DNA from: Strigamia acuminata
Lineage: Eukaryota; Arthropoda; Chilopoda; Geophilomorpha; Linotaeniidae
Direction: 5' to 3'
Assembly: GCA_949358305.1 (NCBI GenBank)
Contig: OX442315.1
Span: forward strand, 16,952,427-17,016,426
Length of the DNA stretch: 64,000 nt
Shown: positions 38,201-52,680 of the stretch, one piece after another
Numbering within the stretch: position 1 is the stretch's first letter
How the letters are laid out: every line of letters starts with the position of its first letter
Position numbers and translations under genes: made by a program
The notes under the pieces: generated by a model
The model's database searches: none
What the model saw: only the letters and a program-made list of their open reading frames with translations
What the model was told of the DNA's origin: nothing

Positions 38201-41200
38201 GGACTAGTATGGTCACTGTCCATTTCCATTCAAACTCCCTTCTCGCTTTTTTTTTCAACTTGTTACAGCGTCTACAGCTGTCAACTTTTAAAGTGGGCCA
38301 GAAAAAGTACCCATGTGGTAACTCGTCACCGTTTTTTTGTTTTTACTTTTTACGTTAAAGAAGAAAAAAGAAAGAAAAAAAAAGAAGGAAAAAAAACTTT
38401 TACTAAAAACTTTTCTATTTTTATTTTTATTTTCATGTTCAACTTAAAAGCACCGCCTTTAATACTGCTTTGCGATGCACGACAATCAAGCAGGAAAGCC
38501 CACTTTTGCGGTAAAAGAGACAAAAACGTAAAACTACATCCAAATTGTGACTTTGTTTAATTAATTTCATTACTGACATTTCTTTAAGAAGGTTTTAATT
38601 AGTACATAAAAATTCTTTTTTCCCCTTTTTAAAGAATAAAAAAGAATACTAAACACTTGGGCAATGATCCCATGTTATTTCACTGGATTTCACTCTCCTG
38701 CACACACATTTTACAACTACTGCAGCTGTTGTTAACTGATAAGGCTGACGTCCATTTTAAGAAAAGGAGAGAGAGAGAGATGGCAGAATTTCATTTTTTC
38801 ACCCCTCCGTGGGTCTCATAATATCTCTCGGTTATAAATTTATAAAAGAAAAAAATATATATTAAAATCGATGTCATTAAAAGTTTGCACTTTTTATCAA
38901 TAAATTAAAATAAAATAAAAAATTACATGTTTTTAAACTAAAAAAAAAAATAAATAAAATAAATAAAATGGAATTTTTATTTAATTTATTCACCTTTTTA
39001 AAAGTGTCCACCTTTCTCCTTTTTCCCACGCAACTTCACTTTATCAGCAACTTTATTCGCAAATAGTTCGTGTTTGTTTCAACAATAATTTAATGTCGGG
39101 TACCATTTCTTGTGGTTTGCCGCTCTCTTATCACGACACGTGACCACTAATGCCCAGTGATCTCATATTGAAACCACGGGTCGCAAGTATTGACCAACAA
39201 ACCAATATTACACTAATTTTTACATCAACAATACGACGTGAGTACTAGATACGAGCACTTAATCGATAAATAACAACTTCACAGAAGTTATAATGCGAGA
39301 ATATATTGAATTGATAATTGCAAACACAAGAAATAATTGATAATCAAATTTCAATGCCTAATTATGTAGTTTTACGAAATCATGTTTGCGAATGACAAAA
39401 CGCATTGACAAAACAATCAACTCATTAAAGTTGCATGACATGCATGACAGCAGGAAAACATCAGCTTAAGAGGAAAATCTAGAATGACTCACTTTGTTTG
39501 CGCTTAAATCGTTAATTCTTATAATTTTAATACTCTAGTATTATCCACGTCATCAGAGGGTTTTGCATGACCAAACGTGTCTCGCTGTGCACATGCCGTG
39601 CATTTGGTTGCAAATTGTACGAATTTGTCACCAAAATGAAAAGCGACGCCGGCAAAGTAAATTTACAAGTTAAAAATTAAAATAGCAATTTTCTAATGCA
39701 ATTATCTCAAATGATAAATCGTTGCATTTACGTGCCGCCCTCCACGTGTGATAGCAGCAAAAATAAAGCGAGAGTAACAACAAAATTAAAAAATAAAAAT
39801 CCCAACGAAGAGCAAAAAAAGAAAGAAATAAAAAAGAATGAAAGACAGACGACTGAATCACCCTAAATTTTTTTACTACCACAGAATCCAAATATAATCA
39901 CATTTTGCAATCTCAAATGCAGTCTGCTCTAACAACATGAATGTAACTTGGCATGAGTTTCGTTTTTGCTCGTAAAATTATGAATATACTTCACTTCTAT
40001 CCACTTGCATTTTATGCATCGAATAAAAATGCACCCATTACCCATCATAATTCCACGTGTACTCGTCCCGAGCATCTTTCCAACTTGCCACTCACATAAT
40101 TGTATGGGCAACAAATATTTCTTTGTATTATCAAAATGTCCATCGCCATTGGGGCTTCCGACTCCAAATGTCGAGGGAGCCCTAGTGGTGAGTGTGCCAT
40201 TCATTTCATGGGCGTGTAGATGGCCGAGGTCTCATGTGACAGCCGCCATTGAAGAGAACAGAGAGAAGGGGGCCGCGCGCAAATTATCTCGGCATGGGCA
40301 CCGACGAGCGAGGTAGAAATGGAAAGGGATGAAATGAGTAGAAGGGGGAAGGGGAAAAAGATGAGGAGAATCGACGAGGGTCTCGTCTCGTCCATTCCGC
40401 AAGGGGTGTGGGTGGCTGCCAAATCAATAAAACCCGCTCTTGCGGTCTACAGAGGTCCATTTCAATGCAAATGCAACTCGGTAAGCACCCGGGACATCAT
40501 TGGCGAAGAGTTCAATCGTCGCTCCCCCGGAATGAAAGCAAAATCTGAATTTGAAACGTGTTGTGCGCATGCAAGCCATTTCCAACACCAAAGCCAAAAC
40601 CTCTGTAAAAAAGATTCGCCACCCGCTTACATCCTGCCCACGCCGCACCAACTCGATTATTAAGGTTCACGTGGCCATCGACTCGTTATTAAAGTCCGTT
40701 CGACTGTGTTTTTTTCCCCCCAGAAAAGAGCGCCATCAGCATCACTAGTACTAGTACACGCGCGAATGACAAAAAGGAAGATTCCCCACTGCCTCTAGGA
40801 GAATGCATGAATACTTCAAACGCCTCTGATACTGCTGAGCTGTGCACTCCCCAAACATAAATGCTTCCTGGACGCACTCGTACTCGCTAAATCTCAAGCA
40901 TAGCACGACTTTTTAATTCAAATTACATCATTTTGAATAGTCTGCACCATTTTCTGCGCTCTGCGGACGTTTTGCAAGAAATATCATAATTAAATTTTAA
41001 TAATTAATTCTTAATCTTTGTCTGTTTGGGTGACTTTCGGCTCCACGGCCCACAGTGCGTACCCGATTGGCTAATGCAGCCCAGACTGTGCATGACAGCT
41101 GTAGTTGACTCTTAACAACACAGGAAGAATCCATGCAGATGCTACATTAGAAAAAGTACAATACAACTTAATGTATATTTTACTTTTTTTCTTTATCAGA

Positions 41201-42538
41201 CATCAAATAATTAAAATCTTTCAGGATGCAGACTCGACTGGAAAAATAATTTCTTTCTATTTCAAATCTCGGTACACTGTTGGTTCCATCAAAGTCTATT
41301 CTGTTTGCTTTTTCGGCCGTGTGGCGTCGAGTAAACTTCTCAGGGGGGCGTTTCAACTAGCGCAACACTATCTACCGCGACATGAATATACCGCGACTTG
41401 GGAAACTGCGACTATGTGTATTTTGGGTTTTTATTTTTATAATTCCTAAGAAGAGATAACAAGGAGGCCCGCAAACCTATCCTTACTGGTTTTTAGATGC
41501 AAAACCATTTTTTTGGGACTGCTTGTCGCAGAAAATAATGTCGTGACCAGTATGCACCCTCTTCTAAGAACGATGCTGAAGAAATCGTACAAATATATTT
41601 AAAGAGTTTCATTATAAATGTACAATTCTGTAATTTTGTGATTTTATACAGAATCAATCATTCGTGATGCGATCAAATTCAATCGTAGGATTGTGCATTT
41701 GTGCGATTCAAACATTCTAAGAAGTAGTCACATGACCCAAAACCAACCGTATAATGTGATCAGAAAAAAAAATGTTTAAAATATCTTAGAAATTAGTTAC
41801 AAACAATATTTACACATTAATTACAATTTCACCGAGTACTCTGGAATAGTTTCTTAGTTTAGCCTCCTTTGTCCTTTTGCAATTTCGCACGATTGGTGGA
41901 ACTGATATCACATGACAAACCCAAAAGTTCAAATAACATGTTTTAGGTAACTTTTGCATTAAGTTAAAGTTTGTTCATTTTATACGCAAATACGCGTGTA
42001 AAGTCAACAGATTTGGCTTAAGTGGACAGGATATTAGGAAATACTGACCTAATCTTGTAGAGAACTCCCTGACATCAAACGAAAAGATAATAATCTATTA
42101 CCCAGAATTATATTTATAACTTCCTCAACATTTCATCATTTATTCAGTAAATGGGCTCAACAAATTCCAACATCCAAAACGAGTTGAGATTATTGTCACT
42201 TCTAAATAAGACCACGCATGTGACAAAGCAGCTTGCTACTCGTGTTCCCATTGGACTATTACAAGAGTGTCAGTCGTTGCTTTACGTGTGGAAACGTAAT
42301 GCCTACAATTTCAACCATCACCACAATTTTATAGATTATATTTCACTAACTAGAAACAGGAATGGACTGGGAACAAATTTATACCGGAAAATCTGGATAG
42401 ATCGGGCCACAACAAAAGAGAAAAATCCACAGCGTCACTGGCCACCAGGAAATTGCCAGAATCCCACCGGGACAGTCCAGCGCTGACCAGAAGAAAAAAA
42501 TACGTTAGTTGCGCCTTGATTGTGTGAACTGTAAGTGT
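38201..42538. other. No gene seen upstream of CELF
   Basis: AT-rich apart from a GC-balanced island at about 40130-40680. A degenerate 16-bp tandem (TACCGCGAC core) lies at 41373-41420. No exon recognised; the region could hold distal CELF promoters or leader exons. Confidence 0.4.
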
Positions 42539-42627
42539 TAACGTATTTCTTCGATTCAAAGACGCACTTTTTTCCCCATATAAACATCTTTCAATCGATG
42601 GTGTCTTAGAATCAAAGAAATACGGTA
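42539..42627. mobile_element. 89-bp MITE (TACCGTATTTCTTTGATTCTAAGAC ends)
   Basis: The left end TAACGTATTTCTTCGATTC and the right end GAATCAAAGAAATACGGTA are near-inverse. The interior has GACGCACTTTTTTCCCCATA and GGTGTCTTA. It is a very short non-coding element of a type common in invertebrate genomes. Confidence 0.65.
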
Positions 42628-43934
42628 ATAACAAAATAAAATAAAATCAATTTTTCAAAATCGTATCAAAAAATTGTCCGATTTAAATGAAACTGAACAA
42701 TTATCATTCATTGAATTTGAAAGCGCCATAACATTTTATTCCAGACTTATCACAGACACATCAAAAATGTAGTCCGTCAAAATGATGGCGTTTTATCGGG
42801 CACTGAATAGTATTGGCAGAAACACAAGTCCAGAGCAACGCAACCCGGCCAACTAAACTAACTCTTCTAGACTTCTGGTTGCATTCACAACTTTTAATGT
42901 TAAATTCAGCCTTGACACAAAACTTGTTTCCACTAGTTGAAACAAAGAATCAGTTTGGCCAGTCACAATTGCTCAACCTAAAACTGAAATTTTATTACGT
43001 GTTACCCTCAAAACGCCAGCATAAACATACACTTTAAGCACTTATTAAATGCGAAACTCATTTAGACTAGGCAACATAGTTAAACAAGCACTTAAGACTC
43101 GCGGATTTACACAATACAAAGTGTTTTTGTCTCGTACATCTTTGCTTTAACTCATCACAACAAAAATTTCTGTACAAATCGACCCCGCTTTTTCCCTCTT
43201 AGCTGCCATTTGTACAGGAAGAAAAAAAACTTTTAGCTTCCTTTTGCCTAACTTTACGATCGCATGTTGGCGATTGGGATTGCAAGGTCCCTTAATGAAA
43301 TCGCACGCCTCCGAAACCCAAGCGTTTGGACAGCGTGGGGCTGTAAAGGCGAACCACCGGTAAAATAAAGAAAGAAAAAATATATATATAAAAAAGAAAA
43401 AACTCCTCGCCCCAACCTCAGAGAGTCGAGGCTATAAACGACGTCCATTTAGGTGGTGGCTCGCCAACAAATGTATACATTGCTCAACAATTCTCCTGGC
43501 AAAAGACTAGCGGCAGCTGCTTTTCGTTGCCAATTCAGCAGAGGTCACATGGTCGCCATTTCCCTTTGTGCGGTTTGTTAACCTTCGCATTGGTTAAAGA
43601 AGAAAAGCTTTCAAGGCAAAACAAATGAATCGACTTCGGACTTTATCGAGCGAAAATCAACTGTTTCTCTTTTAAATTCACCGTTGGCCTCTCGAATTCG
43701 TGTGCACTCCGACTCACTAGACCGGATGGGGTTTCAATAATTTCCAACAGCAAATCGATTTCATAAGTTATTCACGGACCATAAGCAATTGAATGACGTT
43801 CGTATTATGTGGGGGTCGGTCGTCAGTCTTCCCACACCTCAGGCTAAGATAGCCACTCGGGAAGAAACATGAGAATTTAATTAAACATGCAGCTTGCTCC
43901 CAAACCAGCCTCGTATTTCTACAAACATGTTCTT

Positions 43935-43937
<3 letters not shown>

Positions 43938-43967
<30 letters not shown>
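43938..43967 (+). repeat. (CT)n microsatellite
   Basis: About fifteen uninterrupted CT units. Confidence 0.9.
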
Positions 43968-43968
<1 letters not shown>

Positions 43969-44136
43969 CTCCTGTTCTTATTCAACACATTAATCTCATG
44001 TCGTGTATAAATCCTATTAAATCTAAAGACTTAATAACATTCGATTTTTTTCACATGTTTGTGAAATACATTTCGAGTCATTGAGATTTTAGAAAGCAGA
44101 AATCTTTAAATTAAGCGCTTTTTATTTACTTAAAAT

Positions 44137-44138
44137 AA

Positions 44139-44169
<31 letters not shown>

Positions 44170-44170
44170 A
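44137..44170 (+). repeat. (AAAT)n microsatellite
   Basis: About eight uninterrupted units. Confidence 0.85.
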
Positions 44171-47100
44171 AAGGAATTTGACGGTATAGAGTCAAATATC
44201 TTTAAAATTGTATATCGTTATTATATCATTAAAATGCTTGATTTTAAATGTTTATACATTCATGTAGGCGAATTAAGTGGTCATAAAGAATTCTAAAATA
44301 TTCCAAAAACAAAATTATAAAACATAATGAAGCGTGTTTTGACATTCTCAACATTGGGAATGGAAAAGGTTATGCAGTCAGTGTAACACGTGGGTTTCAA
44401 CTTCAAAATTAGAATAAATCTTAAAGAGTAACTATTTAAATAGCAACAAAGTTTACTGCAAAAACATTATCTGAATCGTTTCATAAATAAATATCCAGAA
44501 CCAAATTTTTATTTATAGAAAGATTCAGATAAAGTATTTAAAATTATGTAAAATATTAGAGTAGCAAAATGCAAAATACAAATACTCTGACCGTGAGTAT
44601 AGGTTTATTTAATTTTGCTACTTTTACTTAAAAAATTTTAAAAAATTATTAAATTAAGTAATTAACACACCTTTGTCGATTTTGCTGTTTGTGTTGTAGG
44701 TTTCCGTACAGTAGTAATCTTAAAAATCTTGACAGAACAAGTAACAAAATTGCATCTGGATGTAAAAATAAAAAACATAAGCATTGTGACAGCCGTTAAA
44801 TTCAAAATATGATTACAACTTTTTACACTTCCAAAATGAAACCCAAAATTCTCACGAAACATCCGCTTGTTCATGGTCGATGGCCCGTCTGTAAATTGAT
44901 TGATTTAGAGTTTAAAATTTAATCAAAGACAATAATAATTATAGTGAATCTACCCCATAATGTCAAAAGATGCCTTCTTCTCTGAAGAAACAAAGATATA
45001 TCTAACCTTTGTTCATAAATAAATAAACAAATAACAAGAACTAAACTTTTCCGCCATGGCGATGGCGGCGGCTCGGAGATTACGTAAACATGCGCGCTGC
45101 CACTGTGCAATGGTTGTAAAACTACCAAAAACTATCACTAGGGCCATTTCATCTCTTTGTTTACTCACGATAATATTTGGGTTTGTTTAAATAAAATAAA
45201 ATAAATAAATAAATAATTTAAAAAATAAATAAGTAAACTTGTACTTCTTTGTGTGCAAGTTCACTATTAATTTTTCTTGAAAACCATTATTCTGGCACTA
45301 GAGCCCGCACAAGAGACTCTTTTTAATGATATAATATTAATATCCGGTTGTGTTGTGTCGGTATGTTGAAAAAAACCAAATGGACCTGCAATTAATCAAA
45401 ACTTGACTTATTAGACTAGAAACTCTCAACCAAATTTTATCGTTTTATCCCCAAAAGGAAATTAGAAAACCGTAATGGAAAATCGCAGTCTTTTATTGAT
45501 GGCTCGCACGCACAAACTCCCGTAGGCTCTGGCAGCGAATACGGCGGTGTCAATGAAACTAGTCGAAATGACTTGAGATGCAGATACCTTATATCGTATA
45601 ATAAAATAAAGTGTTTCTACAGCGCCAGGCAGAGGCTGCTCCATTCGATAAAAAGGTAACACGTTACTTTGGCATACTATGCTCGTAAATAACTTCTTTT
45701 TTAATTATGCCTCAGCTATTCAGAAATTTTATGTAGCACAATATCGGGTTTATTAGTTGAACCTCACTCTTGTCAACGACTTGTTCCACAGTGTAGAACA
45801 TTTTTAAAAGGCCTTGCATATTGCTTCAGCGCTAGCTCAAATCTTTATTAAAGAACACAGAACAATACTGATCCTCAAGTGCCTTTTTGCTAACCACACA
45901 CGGAAAACTTTACATTTTTCTTTTTTTTTTTAAATTTTATTCACTAATAAATAAAAATCTTAACTGCAAAATTAGTCTTTTTTAATTTTATTTATTTTTC
46001 TGCTTTAAAGACTTTATTTATGTTTGGGTAGTTGATAGTTTAAAAGTTCAAAACATTTCAGTTGTCTTATTCATACATTATTCATTGGAATCATTATTTA
46101 CTTACATTTTTCTTCATTAAAAGCTTACTCTTCAAGTTATGCGCATTAAAATATACACGCTCTCTACCGGTGCTTGACATTTGAATTTTAAAACTAGAAT
46201 TAGATATTTCTTTTTTATTATATAAATAATTGGTGGTTTATCATATACATAGCTCACGAATTTGGACCAAGATGCACAGACAAAACAAAAGCAAAAAATA
46301 AATATTTTATTTTACACTTTTTATTAAATTTAGCATACGATTCATACTGACGCTTATCATTAAGCAAAATAATAATAATAATTACGAAAAATATTACTTG
46401 GGACTTCTTTTCAAGTATAGCATTGAAGTTTAGTCGTTATTTTTTTTCCAGTACATTTTGACAAAAAAAATCTATCAAAAAAACTAAAATCAATTCTGAA
46501 GGTTTTAAAATTAAATTTCTATCTATTTTTAAACGTAGCGTGCTATTTTCGGAAATTAATCTAGCAGGAAATCAATAAATACGAATTATTTGAACCAGAG
46601 ATTTAACAATCCTATATATTTGTAATGATCATTCACAATGTTGATGATGAGGAAGAAAGTAAAATAAAAAAATACTGTTGTAAGGAAGCTTGTGTGCCAA
46701 TGATTGATGGCCACGCGTGATGAGAGCCAGGAGCTTCGTCCTCCACAATGCTCTTAGGTCTCGAATCACGAAAAGTCTATCACCCAATAACCGTTCAATC
46801 AGAGAAACGAGTGCGTGGGAGAGAGGGGTACGGGAGGTCTCGCTCTATCGAGCAGACGCTGGGGATAGAGAAGCTGGAGTTGGCACGAGCGGATACGAGA
46901 AGGACATTGCTGCCTGAGTCACCAATATGTCGATATTGTATTAGTAGATACTTCAGACCTAATATTTTTTTTGTTCAAACTGTAAAGTCGAGTGAAAATT
47001 TAAAAAAAAAAAAGGAAAAAAAAAAAGTATATATTTGGTATGGAACTTATAATCGAACGTTTTTGGGAGTGAAATTATAATAAAAATTTTAATGGTGGAA

Positions 47101-50100
47101 AAGAAATTCCATAAAAAGGACCAAACTCAAGCTGCCTTTTCATGATGATGAGATGTGGGCTGTTATTGAAGCGCGTCATGGGAGCAATCAATATTTGACG
47201 TCACCCAGTAAAGGCGTAGGAAAGACAACTTGATTACAATTTTAAATACTTTTACGATTCGTGTGAAGTTTTGAGTACCGGTATAAAAATTTGAATACAA
47301 TTTCATGTGGTAAATATCTTATTTTTTTAAATTTCAAACTATGAAAATCACCATAAAAATCCTTATGGGCCATAACTCAATTTAAGTAACCGCCATTTTT
47401 TTTACTATTCAATATTTTATTATGTTTATTGTTATTATTCATTGTAATAAAAGCAAAAATTTATTACATTATTAAAAGGAGAAACTAACATTTTTTTCTA
47501 CAGTATAAGTGCTCAAAGTTCCCCACTTTCTATTTCTAAACATCCAATTTTCAGTTTCAAATAAACATTTGTCTTTTTCGGGGCCCTGCTCAATTTGTTC
47601 ATATCGGAAACACTAATAAAATAAGTTCACTTGAAGCGGCCATTCTTTACCTTAATCCGTCGCAGCAAATGTTTACAATAGTAATGGGAGCATTTTAGCA
47701 TAATTTGACTCTTAAAACGTGATTAACGGCCAGAAGGAAACGAATTGTAGGCGGTTAAATCACATTCTAAAGACAACTCGTAATTCGTAATTGATCCCCA
47801 AGGGTCGTTTATGTCTCTGATTACACGTGAAACAGGCAGAAGCAGCTAATCTGTTTCACATTACAGTTTTTCGATGCATAACATAACCTCATTGTGTCGT
47901 TTACATATCATCCAAAAGACTTCCATGTTTCTAGTACATCTGCACATCTCACATTTTCGCGATATTTCGCCTGTGGAAGACAACAAAAATTGAAATTTTT
48001 ACACAAAAAAGAACTGTTTTTTACCAACTAGCCTTTATTTTTTAATTTTGTAGTAAACAAGCATAAAAGTTTAAACTTGCTCGCTGTGTGTCTTCCTCGT
48101 GTAGATCGACGCCTACTGGAAGATGTGCAAAGCTAAAATGAAATAATATACTCTTTTATTGATCCGTGACTTGTGATTCCGAAGTGTAATGACTAACGAG
48201 AGCGTTTATTTAATTTATACTATGAATATTACTTGATCCTGATGTATGTATACGCCCACAGAAATGCGAAGCAACATTTTTGGTTTGGTTTCATTCAGGT
48301 TTATCTAATTCAACTAATAAAATATGGGCAGACCAAACGCCTACGTTTCCATCGACCCAAACGAGTCCATCATAAAACTTCGCTGGGAATTTTTTTTGGT
48401 GTTGAGAAGAGCGCTTGTGCTTGTTGGCACGCACTTTTGGGACCTTAAAATATTTAGACATCTCAACATTTCGCCTCTTTTATGATGTCCATCATGAGGA
48501 TCGTTGATGAGATTCGACGTAACATTAACTTTTTTCATGCTCGGCAGATCAATGTCCATTACTGCGAGTAATGTTAGTAAAATTGGATGTTTACCCTTAA
48601 AAAAGGGAAAATTATATATAGGGAAAATAAAATAAAAGGAAAGGAAGAAACTTCCAAACTTGACTGTCAAAAAATAAAAGGAAAGGAAATTTTATTCCCT
48701 ATACTTCAAATAGAGTTTGCACCCAACATTTGCTTACTTCAAAGTATTGGCATCTTGTTTCGCTCTCAGCTTGAAGCGAGGGGGGTCGTTGAAGAAGACG
48801 CTTTTCAATATCTTATTTTCTGACAGAAGACAAAATCAATAAGAACTTCTCAAGATTTGTTTCTGATGGTGTTCCTGAAACTAACAAATACAAAACACAT
48901 TCATTTGTCGCATCCAAAATGTAATCCTGCAACGCGGCAATGTAATCAATCACTAGAATATTACAATTTTTCATACGCATTGTACTGAATATAAAATAAA
49001 CATTACTCTGGTCCGAAGTCTTACTTCCGAGTTTCCATTTCCTCATCATCATTTCTTATTTTGTTTACGTACATGTCCGACTCGAGGCACAGCTGCTTCT
49101 GGTTGCAATTGGACTATGATCTGATGACACATTGGCAATAGAAAATTATATAATCGCTGCATTTTAAAATAAAGAAAAGACAAAAGAACTCTATTTCTTT
49201 TTATATATTCAAGCATGTAATTGGAGGTTTTAAAGAGATAATGATGTTAAAGGGGCCAACTTTGAAGTCCCATCAGAGATAAAATAAAGATTTATTTAAA
49301 GGTCGAAACCTTGCAGTTGGTTAAAAATAAAAATAAAAATAAAAAAACATTAAAACAAATATTTGCTTAATACATTTTGTTTCTCCATATCTTTTCTTTT
49401 TATAACGTTTTATTACGGGTCGTCATAAAACGTGGATAACATGTTTACGACCTTTTCTTTTAATGCCGTATTTGCTATATTTCTTCAACAATTGTTGCTT
49501 TTCATTTGGTTGTGGGCGTATATAAGAAAAAAATTAATTTTTTTTCTTCTCCAGTACACGAAACTTGAATTCAAGTTTTAAAAAAAAAATAATAACAAAT
49601 ATTTACCTTCGTTTTCTTGCTCGAAAGCAACACAAACTATGGGGGAGATATATAGATTTTGTGTTTCGTGTCCATTTATCGTGTTTTGCATGTCAACGAT
49701 GATATCCATAGTGTGCTCGGTTATGTTTCTAAAATATTCAACATTTCCGTGTATGCGAATTTCAAGATTCTCTGTTTTAGGTTCAAAAACCCCACAAAAC
49801 CACCCCCCAATATGGGCGATTCTTGCACGTGCTGGTTGGACGTTTTCTCAAGATGCTCACCCATCACATTCGCAGGTCAATAGTCGGCGTCGAACTGAAT
49901 AGGGTAAGGAAATCATTCCTCTCGGGGTGCCGTCACCTTCCAGTAGATACACGCGCGACAGTTCATCGATGAAAAAAAATCGATCAGCGGTAAACAACTT
50001 GTCGCCAACTCAACCTATGGGTTCCTACTCTAGCTACAGAGTAATAAAATAAAATGAAAAGAGAAATAAAAAGTTTGAACCAAAAGAGGAAAGAAAAAAT

Positions 50101-50235
50101 AATAACAATAATCTGCTTTTAATTTGTCAATGACAAATTGTCAATGGATTTGATTAATATTTTGATATGTCAATCAGACAAATTGAAATTTGCCATTTTC
50201 ACTTCCTCTTCAATCAGATTATTCTAATTTAAATT

Positions 50236-50470
50236 AAAGGGGGAGAATTGTAACGGCAGTATTATGGCGTCGGATCAGGCTGGATTTGTCAAGTAAAGGG
50301 GGCGGGCAAAGGGGTCGACAAATGAGATTCCTAATCTCTGTAACGTCCGACTATAAATCATTTGAGACAAGATTATCCGTCCTAGCGAGCCTGGTTTACT
50401 TTAGTTTGTGATATCTGATAATATTGTGAGACCGCAGTTTGTGCGCTTTGGCCTTTTCTAATTCTTTCGT
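50236..50470 (+). mobile_element. LTR-like fragment: polypurine tract followed by TGTAACGG
   Basis: AAAGGGGGAGAA at 50236-50247 resembles a retrotransposon polypurine tract, and TGTAACGGCAG begins just after, as an LTR would. TATAAA follows at 50352-50357 and the segment is richer in GC than its flanks. I cannot find the second LTR, the 3' end or any coding remnant, so the right boundary is arbitrary and the call tentative. Confidence 0.3.
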
Positions 50471-51735
50471 GATCAAATTGAAAAGGAAAAAAAAAAAATA
50501 ATTAGAAAATTTGTGAAATTGAAACTCATGAGGTGGTAGCACTAGTCAGATAGAAATTCATTCTGCACTTAAAGTGCCTGGTAATTGATAGTTTATTCAG
50601 GTCTGGCAAGTGTCTCAGAGTCCTCTATTGTGTGATTTGATGAAGTTCGCACTAGCGCGAGTTTAGCAATTTTCAATCGCGTTTTCTGCACTCTTTTCCA
50701 GTGTTGTCTACATCTACACAAATAAACATGATATACCTTTTAAACAATTATTTACACAAAGTATTAAACTGCTATTTTTTTACAATAAATTTATTCGAGG
50801 ACCGAAAAAGATGACAAATTATTAAATTATAAAAAAATAAAAAATATTTTATATTTTATAATATTTAGAAAAATGCATTTTCAGACAGAAAAATGCATTT
50901 TAAATTGAAAAAATTTGCATTTTCAATCAGTTCAATAAACTAAAAATTTAAAGTTTTTAATTTTTCTATTTATCTATTTTCTTTTTTCAACTTCACACTA
51001 CCAATTTAAAGTTGCGAGAAAGCCAAAATAAATTAGTGTTTCTGTTGGGATTTGGGAAATAATAAGAATTAAAGAAATTACAGCAAAACTGGACTTTATG
51101 GTTATTTGAATGTGTTCCTTTGGATATAAGGAAGGAGGTAAGAAAAAAAAAAACTCAAGATGTCTTCTCGGCGCCAGCAAGTCGCCAGAGAGACGCGTAG
51201 AATAGGTTAAGAGTTGGGAAGAAAGAATTCAGCCCAAGGGATGTGACGACATTGCACTACTATTACCTTATTGATTTTCAATTGAAGGCGATCTAAAAGA
51301 AAATGACAGACATAAAAATTGAATACTGTGTATATGCAGTGGCCAAATCAAAACAATTCCTTTCTTGACCTTGATAAATCTTTTTCAATTCAAATCTTTA
51401 CTCTAATAAAAACTTTGTTGGCTCCTTCCCTCTCATAAGAAAAAAAACAGAGTAAACACAATTTCTCACGTGGTTAGTAAACAACAGAAATCACAAACTA
51501 ATTCTTTCACATTTTTTTATAAAATAAATTTCTTTTCTTTGCACATAATATCTTTATTTTTCGATTGGGACGCTCTTTACGTCTTCTCCCACATCGTAAA
51601 TATCTCATGGGTCACCGGAAGTTCACGATGTTTGGCAAGCATTTAGAAAAGAAAAACGCAAAAGCAAGAATAAAATAAATAAACAAAAATCTATTGGGAA
51701 GAGGATAAGAATCGTCTGACATAATCTTATGTAAT
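50471..51735. other. No gene seen
   Basis: Very AT-rich at 50.7-51.0 kb. It may include the rest of the LTR-like fragment. Confidence 0.35.
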
Positions 51736-51887
51736 CAGGGCTCGAAATGGAAAATTTCATAAACCGGAACGCCATTTCAAAATAAGTAATCACAACAAAA
51801 AAATTATCACCAACCGGAGCAATATTTTCCATAATTTCACGGACTGGAACACAGTTCCGGTTTGCTCCGGTACATTTTGAAGCCCTG
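51736..51887. mobile_element. hAT-like MITE with CAGGGCTCGAAATG end, copy 1
   Basis: 152 bp starting CAGGGCTCGAAATGG and ending CATTTTGAAGCCCTG. Internal ATAATTTCACGGACTGGAAC and CCGGTTTGC are shared with 57463-57651. No exact 8-bp duplication is seen. Ends of this form are typical of hAT elements. Confidence 0.7.
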
Positions 51888-52680
51888 CTTATAATGAACT
51901 TCATTCTGACATAGGCTCGATCTCCAGTAATCTTATTGTGCATTTAGATTTGTGAGTTTTAATTGACTGTGTGTGGTGAATGCTTAGTGCAGACTAAATA
52001 TGCTTTATTGCAAGGGGTCATAAGACAAGACAGGATATTACAATTTATACCCCTGAACACCAGTTCTTATTTTCCCTCTTCTTCTAAAGAAGATAGTGTG
52101 TTTCTTTCTAGCAGTGTTTCTTCATTCCGACAAGATTGTCAGTTGTCTTGTGTCGCCACCCTGTGGTCTGTAGTGTGTACTATTTGGTATTTGGCAACGA
52201 TAAATTCCATTATTTCGTTTTAGTTTTACGTAGCGCAATAATAAAAGTGCAATATTGTGTGAAGATGAACCATGAACCCCTGCTGTACTTTTTGTAAGAA
52301 AGAAAACTTGGCCCCCGGATTGGTCAGAAACGGTAGTTTGCTGGTATATAAAACTAATCTTAAAGTTTTAAAAGTGGACACAAAAATACTTTCGGTTGGT
52401 CTGCTTGGTTTAATGATTATTAAACTACCAATAAAGCTTGTTTGTGACTCAGGTTTTATCACCTGTACAAATAAAAGCACATAAGAATAAGAAAATACAA
52501 CTTGAAGAAGGTCAAATTAAAAAAAGAAAACAAATTCAATTAGTAAGTTTATTTGAAGTTGAAGTGTATATTTTATCTTCACCTCGACTTAACCAAGCCC
52601 TGATAAGATATACGGTAAATATCCTGTTATACTGGTTATAAGATTCGAAAATAATAATATTCCAGCGAAACTAGACGGAA
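51888..52680. other. Upstream region of the MARVEL-like gene
   Basis: Contains TCGCCACCCTGTGGTCTG at about 52153 and several AATAAA sites (about 52237 and 52470). Frames such as 52272-52484 (MNPCCTFCKKENLAPG...) are unrecognised. An acceptor-like AATATTCCAG ends near 52664, so the promoter and a leader exon may lie here. Confidence 0.35.

Larger units (their letters stand above)
42628..50235. other. No gene called
   Basis: AT-rich with the 43.9-kb (CT)n and 44.1-kb (AAAT)n repeats. The minus strand at 48.34-48.82 kb has short frames with splice-like borders (see findings) that I cannot assign. Confidence 0.4.
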
